Positions 1-8,481 of a DNA stretch of 13,225 nt are shown piece by piece. Within the stretch, counting starts at the first letter, position 1. The number at the start of each line of letters is the position of its first letter. The DNA comes from Actinomycetota bacterium. Its GTDB lineage: Bacteria; Actinomycetota; Actinomycetes; Nanopelagicales; Nanopelagicaceae. The notes beneath the pieces are model-generated. The model did no database searches and had not been told where the DNA came from. It saw nothing but the letters and a program-made list of their open reading frames with translations. The DNA is taken from contig WLCU01000006.1 of NCBI GenBank assembly GCA_009705165.1, positions 1 to 13,225 on the forward strand, written 5' to 3'. Position numbers and translations under genes: made by a program.

Positions 1-144
1 ACATGGCAACAAACCGAACGTGTTGATGATGTTTTAAGTGATGATGAAATCGCAAAGCAGTGGGAATACAACGTAGTTGACCCTCACACGCCTAGGCTTT
101 CAGCACCGATAGTTGAAAATACAGAGGATGGAGATGACAAGTGA
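1..144 (+). CDS. C-terminal end of upstream protein (possibly Obg GTPase tail), 5' partial
   Basis: Frame 1 is open from the first base to a TGA at 142-144 and encodes about 47 residues, starting TWQQTERVDD and ending in the acidic tail ENTEDGDDK. The segment is charged and of low complexity, has no domain I can recognise, and looks like a disordered C-terminal extension. Its stop overlaps the proB start by 4 bp (GTGA), so the two are probably co-transcribed and translationally coupled. In Actinobacteria the gene before proB is commonly obg (ribosome-assembly GTPase), and actinobacterial Obg proteins often carry charged tails beyond the OCT domain. The Obg call therefore rests on gene order, not on a motif. 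That this is the end of a real gene is fairly safe; its identity is not. Confidence 0.55.
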   Translation, partial: TWQQTERVDDVLSDDEIAKQWEYNVVDPHTPRLSAPIVENTEDGDDK

Positions 145-1256
145 GCCGAGCACAGATCTCTTCTGCAAAGCGCATCGTCATCAAGATTGGCTCATCTAGT
201 CTTACTGGCACTGCAGGATCTGCATTAGATGCAGCAGCCGTAGACAAGCTCGTAGATGTAGTTGCAGCATGCAGAGCACGTGGTGCTGAAGTTGTTGTCG
301 TTTCATCTGGCGCAATTGCGGCCGGATTAGCACCACTTGGTTTAACAACTAGACCAAAGGATTTAGCTACACAGCAAGCCGCGGCATCAGTTGGACAAGG
401 TCTTCTCGTTGCTCAATACACCCAAAGTTTTAATCGTCATGCAATCACTGCTTCACAGGTTTTGCTTACCACCGAAGATGTTGTGCGCCGTTCTCACTAC
501 CAAAATGCGCAGCGCACGTTATATCGCTTGCTCCAACTTGGCGTCGTGCCAATCATCAATGAAAATGACACGGTTGGAACTCGTGAAATTCGTTTCGGAG
601 ATAACGATCGTTTAGCAGCTTTAGTTGCATTGCTAATTGGTGCTGATTTATTAGTTTTAGTTTCAGATATTGATGCTTTATATGATGCTCCACCAACTCA
701 ACCTGGCGCAAAGCGCATTCATGAAGTTGCTTCTATTGCAGATATCGAAGGCATAACTCTTGGCGGCGCTGGTTCGGCCGGTGTTGGTAGCGGGGGAATG
801 GTGACAAAAGTTGAAGCTGCGCGCATCGCAACTTCAGCAGGAATTCCTATGCTATTAACTTCACTTCAAGATTTGGATAAAACTCTTTCTGGCCAAGATT
901 TTGGAACTAATTTTCATGCCCAAGAAAGCAAAACGACTTCACGGCTTTTGTGGTTGGCGCATGCCACAAAACCACATGGCAAGTTAATTCTTGATGCTGG
1001 GGCAGTTAAGGCAATCCTCGAACGCGGAGTTTCTTTATTGCCTGCAGGAGTCACTGCCGTTGAGGGTGAATTCATTGCTGGTGATGCAATTGAACTCGTT
1101 GGTCCAGATGGAACCGTTATTGCACGCGGACTAGTCGCATTTGATTCAGATGATTTGCCAAAGATGCTGGGTCGATCAACTAAAGAACTTGCAGCAGAAA
1201 TGGGCGCAGAGTACGAACGCGAACTAGTTCACCGTGACGATTTAGTTTTGCTCTGA
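141..1256 (+). CDS. proB: Glutamate 5-kinase (proline biosynthesis), with PUA domain
   Basis: Phosphorylates L-glutamate with ATP to gamma-glutamyl phosphate, the first and normally feedback-inhibited step of proline synthesis, in the cytosol. The 371-residue product matches the full-length family (about 370). It has an amino-acid-kinase domain (about 8-260) and a C-terminal PUA domain (about 278-360). Visible motifs are VIKIGSS with Lys15, the glutamate-binding IINENDT (138-144), FGDND (152-156), VSDIDALYD (174-182) and the glycine loop GSGGMVTK (216-223). The GTG start overlaps the upstream stop (GTGA) and has a GGAG at 130-133, 7 nt away, so it looks leadered and coupled. No frameshift or missing key residue is seen. 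Its last 15 bp overlap the convergent hydrolase gene. Its partner proA is displaced downstream by that hydrolase instead of following directly. Confidence 0.97.
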   Translation: MSRAQISSAKRIVIKIGSSSLTGTAGSALDAAAVDKLVDVVAACRARGAEVVVVSSGAIAAGLAPLGLTTRPKDLATQQAAASVGQGLLVAQYTQSFNRHAITASQVLLTTEDVVRRSHYQNAQRTLYRLLQLGVVPIINENDTVGTREIRFGDNDRLAALVALLIGADLLVLVSDIDALYDAPPTQPGAKRIHEVASIADIEGITLGGAGSAGVGSGGMVTKVEAARIATSAGIPMLLTSLQDLDKTLSGQDFGTNFHAQESKTTSRLLWLAHATKPHGKLILDAGAVKAILERGVSLLPAGVTAVEGEFIAGDAIELVGPDGTVIARGLVAFDSDDLPKMLGRSTKELAAEMGAEYERELVHRDDLVLL

Positions 1257-2384
1257 AATTTCGCGCAAAACTGCAGCTACCTTTGAACTGATTCCGTCAG
1301 AACTTGTCGGCATATCTGAAAGTTTGACAATCACAGTGTCATGCAACGGATCTTGGTAGATATATTGACCATGCAGACCTAACATCAAATTCACGCCAGG
1401 ATATGGATGCCACATTTGTGCGCCATAACCCCAACCATAATCTAGAGTCACTGCAGGCGTTGAAAGTCGTGCTTTCCATGAAGTACTTGCAATCTTTGGA
1501 TCACCACTCATCAATGCTTGCCCAACACGTGCATAGTCACGCGCGGTGGCATTGAAACAGCAAAAAGCTTTTTCGTGACCTTGTGCATTATCAACATTCC
1601 ATGTTGCATCGTAATCTGCACCAATTTTTTGCCAAACTCGATCTGTAAACTCTTCAGCAAGATATCTACCAGTAACTTTCTGAACAATCATTCCTAGCAT
1701 CTGGGTATTGACGCTTCGGTACTCAGGAAATGTTCCTGGCTCTTCTCTCATTTTGCGGTTATGCATCAAGAACCAGTTTATATCGGTAGTTGCATACATC
1801 TGTGCGATTGCAACACCCCAGCCAGATGGACCAGTTGGATAGTTGTCTGAAACGCTAATTCCTGAATTCATGTCCAGTAAATTCTTGATAGTGACTTTGT
1901 CAAAAGATGAATCGGCTTTAAATTCAGGAAGAATGCTTACAAAAGTATCGCTTTCTTTGATCTTACCTTCATCAATGAGCTGTCCAATTAAAATTGAAGT
2001 CATTGTTTTAGCAACTGAATAAGATGGCAATACAGTTGATTTAGTTTTCCCGTTCCAATACTGCTCGTATGTGATTTTGCCGCCTCTAATAACAAGGAAT
2101 GCATTGGTATTTGTCTCTTTTAGGAATACGTCGAAACTCTGTTTTTTGCCATTCCAAGTAACTTGGTCAAAAGTTTCTGCTTGCCCACTTACCCATGGCG
2201 CAAATGTTGATGGCGCAGCAACTATGTAATGAAACGGCATTAACTCGGGAGTCTTGGATGCGGGAGCCAAACCCAATTTAATTGCTGCAATGGGTTCGGG
2301 ATACCGAATCGCTTTAGTCAGCCCAAAAAGCGCCAAATATATAACTAAAAGGAAAATGAGAGTTCGACGGATTAATTTGATCAC
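1242..2384 (-). CDS. Membrane-anchored beta-lactamase-family serine hydrolase (class C / 6-aminohexanoate-dimer hydrolase-like)
   Basis: A 380-residue serine hydrolase of the penicillin-binding-protein-like fold. Residues 8-24 form a hydrophobic helix after a basic N-terminus (KLIRR), so the enzyme is probably tethered outside the membrane. The nucleophile motif SxxK is SVAK (Ser123, Lys126) in the context PSYSVAKTMTS. The second motif is Tyr222 in EYRSVNTQMLG (Y-x-S), and the third is probably HGQ (338-340) followed by YIYQDP. These are the class C-like / NylB-like residues, so it should be catalytically competent; the substrate (peptide, ester, amide or lactam) cannot be told. It starts with GTG and lacks a Shine-Dalgarno: a TAGGCT box lies 6 nt before the start, suggesting a leaderless message divergent from proA. 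It separates proB from proA on the opposite strand and does not look related to proline synthesis. Calling it a resistance gene would go beyond the evidence. Confidence 0.88.
   Translation of the reverse strand: MIKLIRRTLIFLLVIYLALFGLTKAIRYPEPIAAIKLGLAPASKTPELMPFHYIVAAPSTFAPWVSGQAETFDQVTWNGKKQSFDVFLKETNTNAFLVIRGGKITYEQYWNGKTKSTVLPSYSVAKTMTSILIGQLIDEGKIKESDTFVSILPEFKADSSFDKVTIKNLLDMNSGISVSDNYPTGPSGWGVAIAQMYATTDINWFLMHNRKMREEPGTFPEYRSVNTQMLGMIVQKVTGRYLAEEFTDRVWQKIGADYDATWNVDNAQGHEKAFCCFNATARDYARVGQALMSGDPKIASTSWKARLSTPAVTLDYGWGYGAQMWHPYPGVNLMLGLHGQYIYQDPLHDTVIVKLSDMPTSSDGISSKVAAVLREISEQN
1244..1272. repeat. 8-bp inverted repeat across the proB/hydrolase convergent ends (possible shared transcript-end hairpin)
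   Basis: AGTTTTGC (1244-1251) and GCAAAACT (1265-1272) are perfect 8-bp complements around a 13-nt loop. The stem-loop contains the proB stop (1254-1256) and its left arm touches the hydrolase stop (1242-1244, read on the other strand), so either transcript would carry it at its 3' end. There is no U-tract on either side and the arms are A/T-rich, so it is not a canonical intrinsic terminator. It could stabilise or help end both messages. The pairing is visible; the function is inferred. Confidence 0.35.
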
Positions 2385-2417
2385 GGCAAGAGCCTAACCC
2401 CCAGTAGGCTTTCCTCC
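2385..2417. promoter_or_regulatory. Bidirectional promoter with mirrored -10 boxes (hydrolase and proA)
   Basis: This 33-bp gap between divergent starts contains AGCCTA (2391-2396) and TAGGCT (2405-2410), a perfect 6-bp inverted repeat with an 8-bp centre. Read outward, each arm is the same -10-like hexamer TAGGCT (fits TANNNT). On the + strand it is followed by 7 nt and the proA ATG (2418). On the - strand it is followed by 6 nt and the hydrolase GTG (2384). This puts +1 at or next to each start codon, so both messages are likely leaderless. No Shine-Dalgarno precedes either start. I see no good -35 for either direction. A regulator-binding palindrome is the alternative reading. Confidence 0.6.
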
Positions 2418-3680
2418 ATGAGTGCAACACAAATCGTTCATGAATTAGCCGATGTTGCCCGCACGGCTGCCCGCACTTTGAGCGTTGCCACAGGCGCTGA
2501 ACGCAGTGCAGCGCTAATTGCAATTGCAGAAGCTATCGAGTCAAGAAGCTCGGAGATCCTTGCTGCAAATGAAGAAGATATGGTGCGCGGCCGAGCTGCC
2601 GGAATCAATGCTTCGCTATTAGATCGTTTATTACTCACTCCAGCACGCATCGTAGGAATTGCTAATGGTGCGCGCCAAGTTAGTGCTTTGCCAGATCCGC
2701 TTGGCCTAACTCTTCGTCAATCAACTTTGCCAAATGGAATTGATCTACAACAAATAACTGTGCCTTTTGGTGTTATAGGAATGGTTTATGAAGCACGTCC
2801 AAATGTAACTGTTGATGCAGCAGTAATTTTATTAATGTCAGGCAATGCTGCGCTCTTGCGCGGTTCTTCTAGTGCTGCTTCTAGTAATCAAATTCTTGTA
2901 ACCGTAATGCGAGATGCACTAGCTAGTACTTCGATATCTCCAGATGTAATTCAACTAGTGCCCTCTGATGATCGTGAAACAGTAAAAGCTTTGCTTCATG
3001 CCCGCGGGAAGGTCGATTTAGTGATTCCGCGCGGAAGCGCTTCCCTTATTCGTATGGTGGTTGATGAATCAACTGTTCCAACAATTGAAACTGGGGCTGG
3101 CGTCTGTCACGTATATATCGACGAGTTCGCCGACCTTGCTAAAGCTGTTCCAATAATTATTAACTCAAAAGTACAACGCCCAAGTGTGTGCAATGCCGCA
3201 GAAACACTTTTGATTCATAAGACAGTTGCCCATGATTTTGTACCCATTGCATTAAAAGCACTACATGAGGCGGGAGTTGTACTTCACGGTGACTCACAGG
3301 TAATAGCTTTGGCGGGATCAATTCCAGTCGCTCAAGCAACTGAAGAAAATTGGTGCACCGAATACGGAACGTTAGAGATGAATGTTGCAGTTGTTGATGA
3401 CGTTGATGCAGCTAGTGCACACATAGCCAAGTATGGAACTCAGCACACTGAGGCAATCGTTACTGAAAATAAGGCCAATGCGGCGAGATTTATTGCACTA
3501 AGTGATTGCGCGGCAGTAATGGTCAACACCTCGACACGATTTACTGATGGCGAACAGATGGGCTTTGGCGCAGAAATTGGAATCTCTAATCAAAAACTCC
3601 ATGCCCGTGGGCCAATGGGTCTTGAAGCAATGACGACAACGACCTGGATTGTTACTGGAAATGGCCAAATTCGCAGTTAA
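2418..3680 (+). CDS. proA: Glutamate-5-semialdehyde dehydrogenase (gamma-glutamyl phosphate reductase)
   Basis: NADPH-dependent reductase that converts gamma-glutamyl phosphate, the ProB product, to glutamate-5-semialdehyde, which cyclises on the way to proline. The 420-residue length is normal for the family, which belongs to the aldehyde dehydrogenase superfamily. The catalytic cysteine is Cys258 in SKVQRPSVCNAAET (250-263). Other family segments are PFGVIGMVYEARPNVTVDA (116-134), the cofactor-region LLRGSSSAASSN (146-157) and IPRGSASLI (203-211). The ATG at 2418 is chosen because a TAGGCT box sits 7 nt upstream and the protein begins at the usual place; there is no Shine-Dalgarno (the leader reads TTCCTCC). 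It therefore seems to have its own leaderless promoter, separate from proB. No truncation is seen. gatC follows 26 bp later, where many actinobacteria have nadD. Confidence 0.97.
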   Translation: MSATQIVHELADVARTAARTLSVATGAERSAALIAIAEAIESRSSEILAANEEDMVRGRAAGINASLLDRLLLTPARIVGIANGARQVSALPDPLGLTLRQSTLPNGIDLQQITVPFGVIGMVYEARPNVTVDAAVILLMSGNAALLRGSSSAASSNQILVTVMRDALASTSISPDVIQLVPSDDRETVKALLHARGKVDLVIPRGSASLIRMVVDESTVPTIETGAGVCHVYIDEFADLAKAVPIIINSKVQRPSVCNAAETLLIHKTVAHDFVPIALKALHEAGVVLHGDSQVIALAGSIPVAQATEENWCTEYGTLEMNVAVVDDVDAASAHIAKYGTQHTEAIVTENKANAARFIALSDCAAVMVNTSTRFTDGEQMGFGAEIGISNQKLHARGPMGLEAMTTTTWIVTGNGQIRS

Positions 3681-3706
3681 GCGCGAAATTAATTAGACTC
3701 TCGCCC
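3670..3706 (+). promoter_or_regulatory. Leaderless-type promoter of gatCAB
   Basis: A -10-like TAGACT lies at 3694-3699, 7 nt before the gatC ATG (3707). A -35-like TTCGCA (3670-3675; four of six matches to TTGACA) lies 18 bp upstream of it, inside the end of proA. No Shine-Dalgarno precedes gatC. The spacing is nearly the same as at proA and ilvD, which supports a start of transcription at or beside the ATG. Read-through from proA is also possible across the 26-bp gap. Confidence 0.5.
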
Positions 3707-4003
3707 ATGACCAGCCTGTCTCGTGATGATGTTGCAAAGCTTGCTGGCCTTGCCCGCATTGAAATGAGTGATGAAGAGCTAGTCGCACTTTCAAATGAGT
3801 TCACAGTTATTTTGGATGCTGTTGCCCGTGTCCAAGAAGTCGCTGGCGAAGATGTTGTCGCTACTTCACACCCGCTTCCACTGCGAAATGTTTTCCGCCC
3901 TGATGTAGTGATTCCCTCACTTTCCCCACAAGATGCACTCTCAGGTGCACCTGCTCAAGAGGAACAACGTTTTCGTGTTCCACAGATTTTGGGTGAAGAA
4001 TGA
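3707..4003 (+). CDS. gatC: Asp-tRNA(Asn)/Glu-tRNA(Gln) amidotransferase subunit C
   Basis: Small subunit of GatCAB, which amidates misacylated Glu-tRNA(Gln) and/or Asp-tRNA(Asn). GatC wraps around and stabilises the GatA-GatB pair and has no active site of its own. The 98-residue length is typical. Family signatures are the N-terminal [18 protein letters not shown] (8-25), the proline-rich [12 protein letters not shown] (55-66) and the C-terminal FRVPQIL (89-95). The final ATGA (4000-4003) is shared with the gatA start, giving translational coupling. As first gene of the unit it has no Shine-Dalgarno but a TAGACT box 7 nt upstream. Confidence 0.95.
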   Translation: MTSLSRDDVAKLAGLARIEMSDEELVALSNEFTVILDAVARVQEVAGEDVVATSHPLPLRNVFRPDVVIPSLSPQDALSGAPAQEEQRFRVPQILGEE

Positions 4004-5496
4004 TTCGCAACTCAGCTTCAGAAATGGCTAGCAAGTTAGCTAGCGGTGACGTTACATCCGTGCAGTTAACACAGGCACATCTAGATCAAATTGCAGCAGT
4101 TGATAAACAAGTTCATGCGTTCTTACATATAGACACTGAAGGCGCGTTAGCTCAGGCTGCAGCCGTTGATCTAAAACGCAAAAATGGCGACAAACTCTCA
4201 CCTCTTGCTGGTGTTCCACTTGCACTCAAAGATGTAATGACACAAAAAGGTATTCCGACTACTTGTGGTTCAAAGATCCTTGAAGGTTGGCGTCCACCGT
4301 ATGACTCAACGGTCGTTGCGAATTTAAAGAAGAATGACATTGTTATTTTAGGTAAAACAAATATGGATGAGTTCGCGATGGGTTCATCGACAGAAAACTC
4401 TGCATATGGTCCTACCCACAACCCATGGGATTTGTCCCGCATTCCTGGCGGTTCAGGGGGAGGATCTGCGGCAGCACTTGCAGCTTTCGAAGCACCTCTT
4501 GCAATTGGAACCGATACTGGTGGATCCATTCGCCAACCCGCAGCCGTTACCGGAACTGTAGGAGTAAAGCCAACCTACGGTGGAGTTTCTAGATTCGGTT
4601 TAGTTGCCTTCTCATCATCTCTTGATCAAGCTGGCCCATGTGCGCGCACAGTATTAGATGCTGCCTTATTACATGAGGCAATTGCAGGACATGATCCAAA
4701 AGATTCAACATCTATTAACGCACCGGTACCCGCCGTTGTTGCTGCAGCTAAAGCTGGCAATGTAAAAGGTATGAAGATTGGTGTCGTTAAAGAACTCAAT
4801 GGCGATGGCTATCAACCCGGAGTACGTAAGCGCTTTGAAGAATCACTGGAACTTCTTGCTGCAGCTGGCGCTGAAATTGTTGAAGTATCTGCCCCAAACT
4901 TTGAATATGCCCTTGCTGCCTATTACTTAATTGCACCATCTGAGTGCTCATCCAATTTAGCCCGCTTTGATGCGATGCGTTATGGACTACGTGTAGGCGA
5001 TGTTGAAGGCGCATCAGCCGAATCAGTTATGAATTTAACTCGCGAAGTTGGTTTTGGTCGCGAAGTAAAGCGCCGCATCATTTTGGGAACCTACGCACTT
5101 TCATCTGGATATTACGATGCTTATTACGGCAGCGCACAAAAAGTTCGCACTTTGATTACTCAGGATTTTAATAAAGCATTTGAAATTGCAGATGTATTGG
5201 TTTCGCCAACATGCCCAACTACTGCTTTTAAAATCGGTGAAAAAGCTGATGATCCTCTGGCTATGTACCTCAATGACATCGCCACTATTCCTGTAAATAT
5301 GGCTGGTATTGGTGGGATGTCATTGCCTTCAGGCGTTGCCGATGAAGACGGACTCCCAGTCGGTTTCCAGATCATGGCACCAGTTATGAAGGATGAGCGA
5401 ATGTACTCAGTCGGAGCATCACTTGAAGCATCCTTGCTTTCAAAGTGGGGCGCACCATTGCTTTCAACCATTCCAGTGTTAGCAGGTAGCAAATGA
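4000..5496 (+). CDS. gatA: Asp/Glu-tRNA amidotransferase subunit A (glutaminase/amidase)
   Basis: Releases ammonia from glutamine or asparagine and passes it to GatB. The 498-residue protein is a full-length amidase-signature enzyme. The Ser-cis-Ser-Lys triad is visible: Lys77 (PLALKDVM), Ser152 in the glycine/serine loop [10 protein letters not shown] (150-159) and Ser176 in [10 protein letters not shown] (172-181). Other family blocks are [21 protein letters not shown] (118-138) and [24 protein letters not shown]. It overlaps gatC and gatB by ATGA at both ends; the ribosome site before it is weak (GGGTGAAG), as expected for a coupled start. All catalytic residues are present. Organisms lacking glutaminyl- or asparaginyl-tRNA synthetase depend on this complex, but which tRNA applies here cannot be read from the window. 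Confidence 0.97.
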   Translation: MIRNSASEMASKLASGDVTSVQLTQAHLDQIAAVDKQVHAFLHIDTEGALAQAAAVDLKRKNGDKLSPLAGVPLALKDVMTQKGIPTTCGSKILEGWRPPYDSTVVANLKKNDIVILGKTNMDEFAMGSSTENSAYGPTHNPWDLSRIPGGSGGGSAAALAAFEAPLAIGTDTGGSIRQPAAVTGTVGVKPTYGGVSRFGLVAFSSSLDQAGPCARTVLDAALLHEAIAGHDPKDSTSINAPVPAVVAAAKAGNVKGMKIGVVKELNGDGYQPGVRKRFEESLELLAAAGAEIVEVSAPNFEYALAAYYLIAPSECSSNLARFDAMRYGLRVGDVEGASAESVMNLTREVGFGREVKRRIILGTYALSSGYYDAYYGSAQKVRTLITQDFNKAFEIADVLVSPTCPTTAFKIGEKADDPLAMYLNDIATIPVNMAGIGGMSLPSGVADEDGLPVGFQIMAPVMKDERMYSVGASLEASLLSKWGAPLLSTIPVLAGSK

Positions 5497-7001
5497 GCCT
5501 GACTTATGACGACGTAGTTGCAAAGTATGAACCAGTTCTTGGTCTTGAAGTTCACGTCGAACTTAATACAAATTCAAAGATGTTTTGTGGCTGTTCAACT
5601 ATTTTTGGCGCCGAACCAAATACACAAACCTGCCCAGTTTGCTTAGCTTTGCCAGGTGCGCTGCCAACCGTTAATGAAAAAGCAATTGAATCAACGATCA
5701 AAATTGGCTTGGCACTTAACTGTTCGATTGCACCGTTTAGTCGCTTTGCTCGAAAGAATTACTTCTATCCAGATATGCCAAAAAACTTCCAAATTTCTCA
5801 GTATGACGAACCAATCTGCGTCAATGGTTATGTTGATGTTGAAATTGAAACTGATGAAGGCCCAAAAACTTTCCGCATTGAAGTTGAGCGCGTGCACATG
5901 GAAGAAGACACCGGTAAGTCACTTCACGTAGGCGGTGCAACTGGTCGAATTCATGGCGCTGAATATTCTTTGCTCGACTACAACCGCGCAGGAATCCCAC
6001 TGGTTGAAATTGTTACCAAGATTGTTCCCGGTACCGGAAAATATGCCCCTGAAGTTGCTCGTGCATACGTTGCAGAGCTTCGCGACATTTTGCGCTCTTT
6101 AGGCGTTAGTGATGTAAAGATGGAGCAAGGTTCGCTTCGCTGTGATGCCAACGTTTCACTACGTTTAATCGGAGCCGAAGTTCTTGGGACTCGATCAGAG
6201 ACTAAAAATGTTAACTCGCTTCGTTCAGTAGAGCGCGCAATTCGTGGCGAAATGATTCGCCATGCAGAGCTACTCAATAATGGCCAGCGAGTAATTCAAG
6301 AAACCCGTCACTTCCAAGAAGACACCGGGCTAACCCGCTCTGGCCGATCAAAAGAGCAAGCCGAGGATTATCGCTATTTCCCTGAACCAGATCTTGTTCC
6401 GGTAGCACCAGATGCTGCTTGGATTGAACAACTGCGCGCAGCATTGCCCGAGCGTCCTTCGATTCATCGCAAACGTTTGCAAGAGCAATGGTCAGTTCCT
6501 GACAAAGAAATGTCAGCGATGATTAACGCCGATGTCTTAGATGTTGTTGAAGCAACCGTGGCCCTTGGCGCCGATCCAGCTAAAGCACGCGGCTGGTGGT
6601 TAGGCGAAATCTCACGTATTGCAAATGAAAAAGATTCGGCAATTAAAGATTTGGCAATTAATGCATCAGATGTTGCTGAAATTGTTGCTTTAGTTAATTC
6701 AGGTGAGTTAACTGACAAATTAGCGCGCCAAGTTGTTGAAGGCGTTATTGCCGGTGAAGGAAAGCCAGCACAAGTTATTGCATCACGTGGAATAAAAGTT
6801 GTTAGTGATGATTCTGCCTTGATGGCTGCGATTGAAAACGCATGTGCTGCTCAACCAGAAACTGCGCAAAAAGTTCGCGACGGGCATATTCCTGCAGCAG
6901 GGGCCTTAATCGGTGCTGTAATGAAAGAAACAAAGGGCCAAGCAGATGCTGCTCGCGTACGAGAGCTTCTACTTGGCCACCTCGGTCAAAGTTCAAACTA
7001 G
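5493..7001 (+). CDS. gatB: Asp/Glu-tRNA amidotransferase subunit B (kinase/transferase)
   Basis: Binds the misacylated tRNA, activates its side-chain carboxylate with ATP and transfers ammonia received from GatA. The 502-residue length is normal. The catalytic cradle domain (about 12-300) starts [12 protein letters not shown] and carries the zinc cysteines Cys32, Cys34, Cys47 and Cys50 (FCGC and CPVC). It continues with [20 protein letters not shown] (88-107), HMEEDTGKS (135-143), [29 protein letters not shown] and [31 protein letters not shown] helical domain and a YqeY-like tail follow, ending in the [13 protein letters not shown] helix seen across GatB proteins and thought to contact tRNA. 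The start overlaps gatA by ATGA with only a weak AGG ribosome site. The stop lies 1 bp from the end of the convergent exporter gene, so any terminator must be inside coding sequence. Confidence 0.97.
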   Translation: MSLTYDDVVAKYEPVLGLEVHVELNTNSKMFCGCSTIFGAEPNTQTCPVCLALPGALPTVNEKAIESTIKIGLALNCSIAPFSRFARKNYFYPDMPKNFQISQYDEPICVNGYVDVEIETDEGPKTFRIEVERVHMEEDTGKSLHVGGATGRIHGAEYSLLDYNRAGIPLVEIVTKIVPGTGKYAPEVARAYVAELRDILRSLGVSDVKMEQGSLRCDANVSLRLIGAEVLGTRSETKNVNSLRSVERAIRGEMIRHAELLNNGQRVIQETRHFQEDTGLTRSGRSKEQAEDYRYFPEPDLVPVAPDAAWIEQLRAALPERPSIHRKRLQEQWSVPDKEMSAMINADVLDVVEATVALGADPAKARGWWLGEISRIANEKDSAIKDLAINASDVAEIVALVNSGELTDKLARQVVEGVIAGEGKPAQVIASRGIKVVSDDSALMAAIENACAAQPETAQKVRDGHIPAAGALIGAVMKETKGQADAARVRELLLGHLGQSSN

Positions 7002-7002
7002 A

Positions 7003-8481
7003 TTAGTGAGCAATCACGCCTTCAGTTTCAACTAACGCTTCTTTTCCAATATTGATAAAGAAAAATAGAACTATTGCACCAACAAATAACAAACCAGCAC
7101 TAAATTTAAATGCAACCGTGAAGCCATGTGTCATTGCAAAAGGCTGGACCATTTTTCCCAACTCTGTATGTGCAGTTGCATAAGTAGCTGTTGCCGTGGC
7201 TGCCACTGTGTTTAGAAGCGCAGTACCTAGAGAGCCACCAATTTGCTGACTTGTATTAACCATCGCACTTGCTACACCTGTGTCATGGTGGGAAACAGCA
7301 TGAAGGGAAGTAGAAGTTAGAGGGATAAAGACAAGGGCCATTCCACTAGACATGATCAAAAGAGATGGCATTACATGTGTTAGATATGAAGTTTCTGGCG
7401 TGATTCGAGTAAGCATCAATAGGCCAATGCCAGCTGCAATCAGACCTGGAACCATAAGTGGGCGTGGGCCAAACTTTGGCAAAAGCGTTGATGCGATTCC
7501 AGCAAAAACAATAATTCCGGCAGTAAATGGTAAGAAAGCAAAACCAGATTTAAGCGGACTGTAACCAAGGATTACCTGAAGATATAAACCTAGAAATAAG
7601 AACATTGAGAAAAGGCCTGCTCCAACTACAAGTGATCCTAAGTACGAACCACCACGGTTGCGTTCTGTGACAACGCGCAGCGGCATCAGTGGATTTTCTA
7701 CCCGCTTTTCTATTGCAATAAATAGCGCAAGCAATACAACTGCGCCAACTAGAAATGCGATGGTATGAGAATCAGACCAACCATTTGTAGCTGCTTGATT
7801 AAATCCATAAGTAAGCGAGAACAAACCTGCAGTTGCAGTTAGTACACCAGGAATGTCATATGTGTTATCTCCCTGTGCCTTAGATTCGTGCACAAAGCGA
7901 ATAGCCAAGATTGCGGCGATAATTGCAATCGGTGTATTTACTCCCAAGCACCAGCGCCACGAGAAAAACTCAGTTAGTGTTCCACCCAGAATTAAGCCAA
8001 TTGCTGCGCCGCCTCCTGAAATTGCCCCAATAACGCCAAATGCTTTAGCGCGCTCAGCCGGGACAGTGAAAGTCACAGAGATAATTGCAAGAGCGGCGGG
8101 TGCAAGCAGAGCACCAAAAACGCCTTGAAGTGCACGCGCACCGAAAAGCATTCCCTGTGAAGTTGCAATTCCACCAAGTGCTGATGCCGCAGCAAAACCA
8201 ATCAAACCAATTAGGAAGATTTTTTTGCGTCCCATGTAGTCGCCAATTCGCCCACCAAGAAGTAGTAATGAGCCGAAAGCCAATGTGTATGCAGTGATCA
8301 CCCATTGTTGATTGGCATCAGAGATTCCAAGATCGAGCTTTGCACTTGGAATCGCAATATTCATAATTGAGCTATCAAGAACAATCATCAACTGTGAAAT
8401 CGCGACAACGAAAAGAGTTCGCCATCTAGTTGGATCTAGGCCTTCGGGGGTGGTTATTTCGGACTTATTTGACTGTGGCAC
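7003..8481 (-). CDS. DHA2-type (14-TMS) MFS transporter, EmrB/QacA-like drug or metabolite exporter
   Basis: A 492-residue polytopic membrane protein of the major facilitator superfamily, probably a proton-coupled exporter. Hydrophobic segments fit the 14-helix DHA2 plan. Signatures are LDSSIMNIAIP (35-45) in helix 1, motif A GGRIGDYMGRKK (76-87) after helix 2, the antiporter motif C region GAISGGGAAIGLILGGTLTE (152-171), WRWCLGVNTPI (175-185), and a late NTSQQIGGSLGTALLNTV segment (409-426) typical of DHA2. Substrate cannot be predicted. The GTG start is supported by GGAG on the minus strand (plus-strand CTCC at 8489-8492), 7 nt before it. It is divergent from ilvD (56-bp gap) and convergent with gatB. 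An amino acid or drug exporter are both conceivable; position beside ilvD alone does not prove a link to branched-chain amino acids. Confidence 0.93.
   Translation of the reverse strand: MPQSNKSEITTPEGLDPTRWRTLFVVAISQLMIVLDSSIMNIAIPSAKLDLGISDANQQWVITAYTLAFGSLLLLGGRIGDYMGRKKIFLIGLIGFAAASALGGIATSQGMLFGARALQGVFGALLAPAALAIISVTFTVPAERAKAFGVIGAISGGGAAIGLILGGTLTEFFSWRWCLGVNTPIAIIAAILAIRFVHESKAQGDNTYDIPGVLTATAGLFSLTYGFNQAATNGWSDSHTIAFLVGAVVLLALFIAIEKRVENPLMPLRVVTERNRGGSYLGSLVVGAGLFSMFLFLGLYLQVILGYSPLKSGFAFLPFTAGIIVFAGIASTLLPKFGPRPLMVPGLIAAGIGLLMLTRITPETSYLTHVMPSLLIMSSGMALVFIPLTSTSLHAVSHHDTGVASAMVNTSQQIGGSLGTALLNTVAATATATYATAHTELGKMVQPFAMTHGFTVAFKFSAGLLFVGAIVLFFFINIGKEALVETEGVIAH

Noticed and set aside
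1242..2384. Calling the serine hydrolase a beta-lactam resistance enzyme.
   Set aside because: The SxxK and Tyr motifs define a broad hydrolase and peptidase superfamily; nothing in the sequence singles out beta-lactam hydrolysis.
6973..6989. Stem TTGGCC/GGTCAA near the end of gatB as a terminator.
   Set aside because: Only 6 bp including one G-U, no U-tract, and entirely within conserved coding sequence.
7006..7017. GTGA-GCAA-TCAC mini-hairpin at the end of the exporter gene.
   Set aside because: A 4-bp stem is expected often by chance and there is no following T run on either strand.
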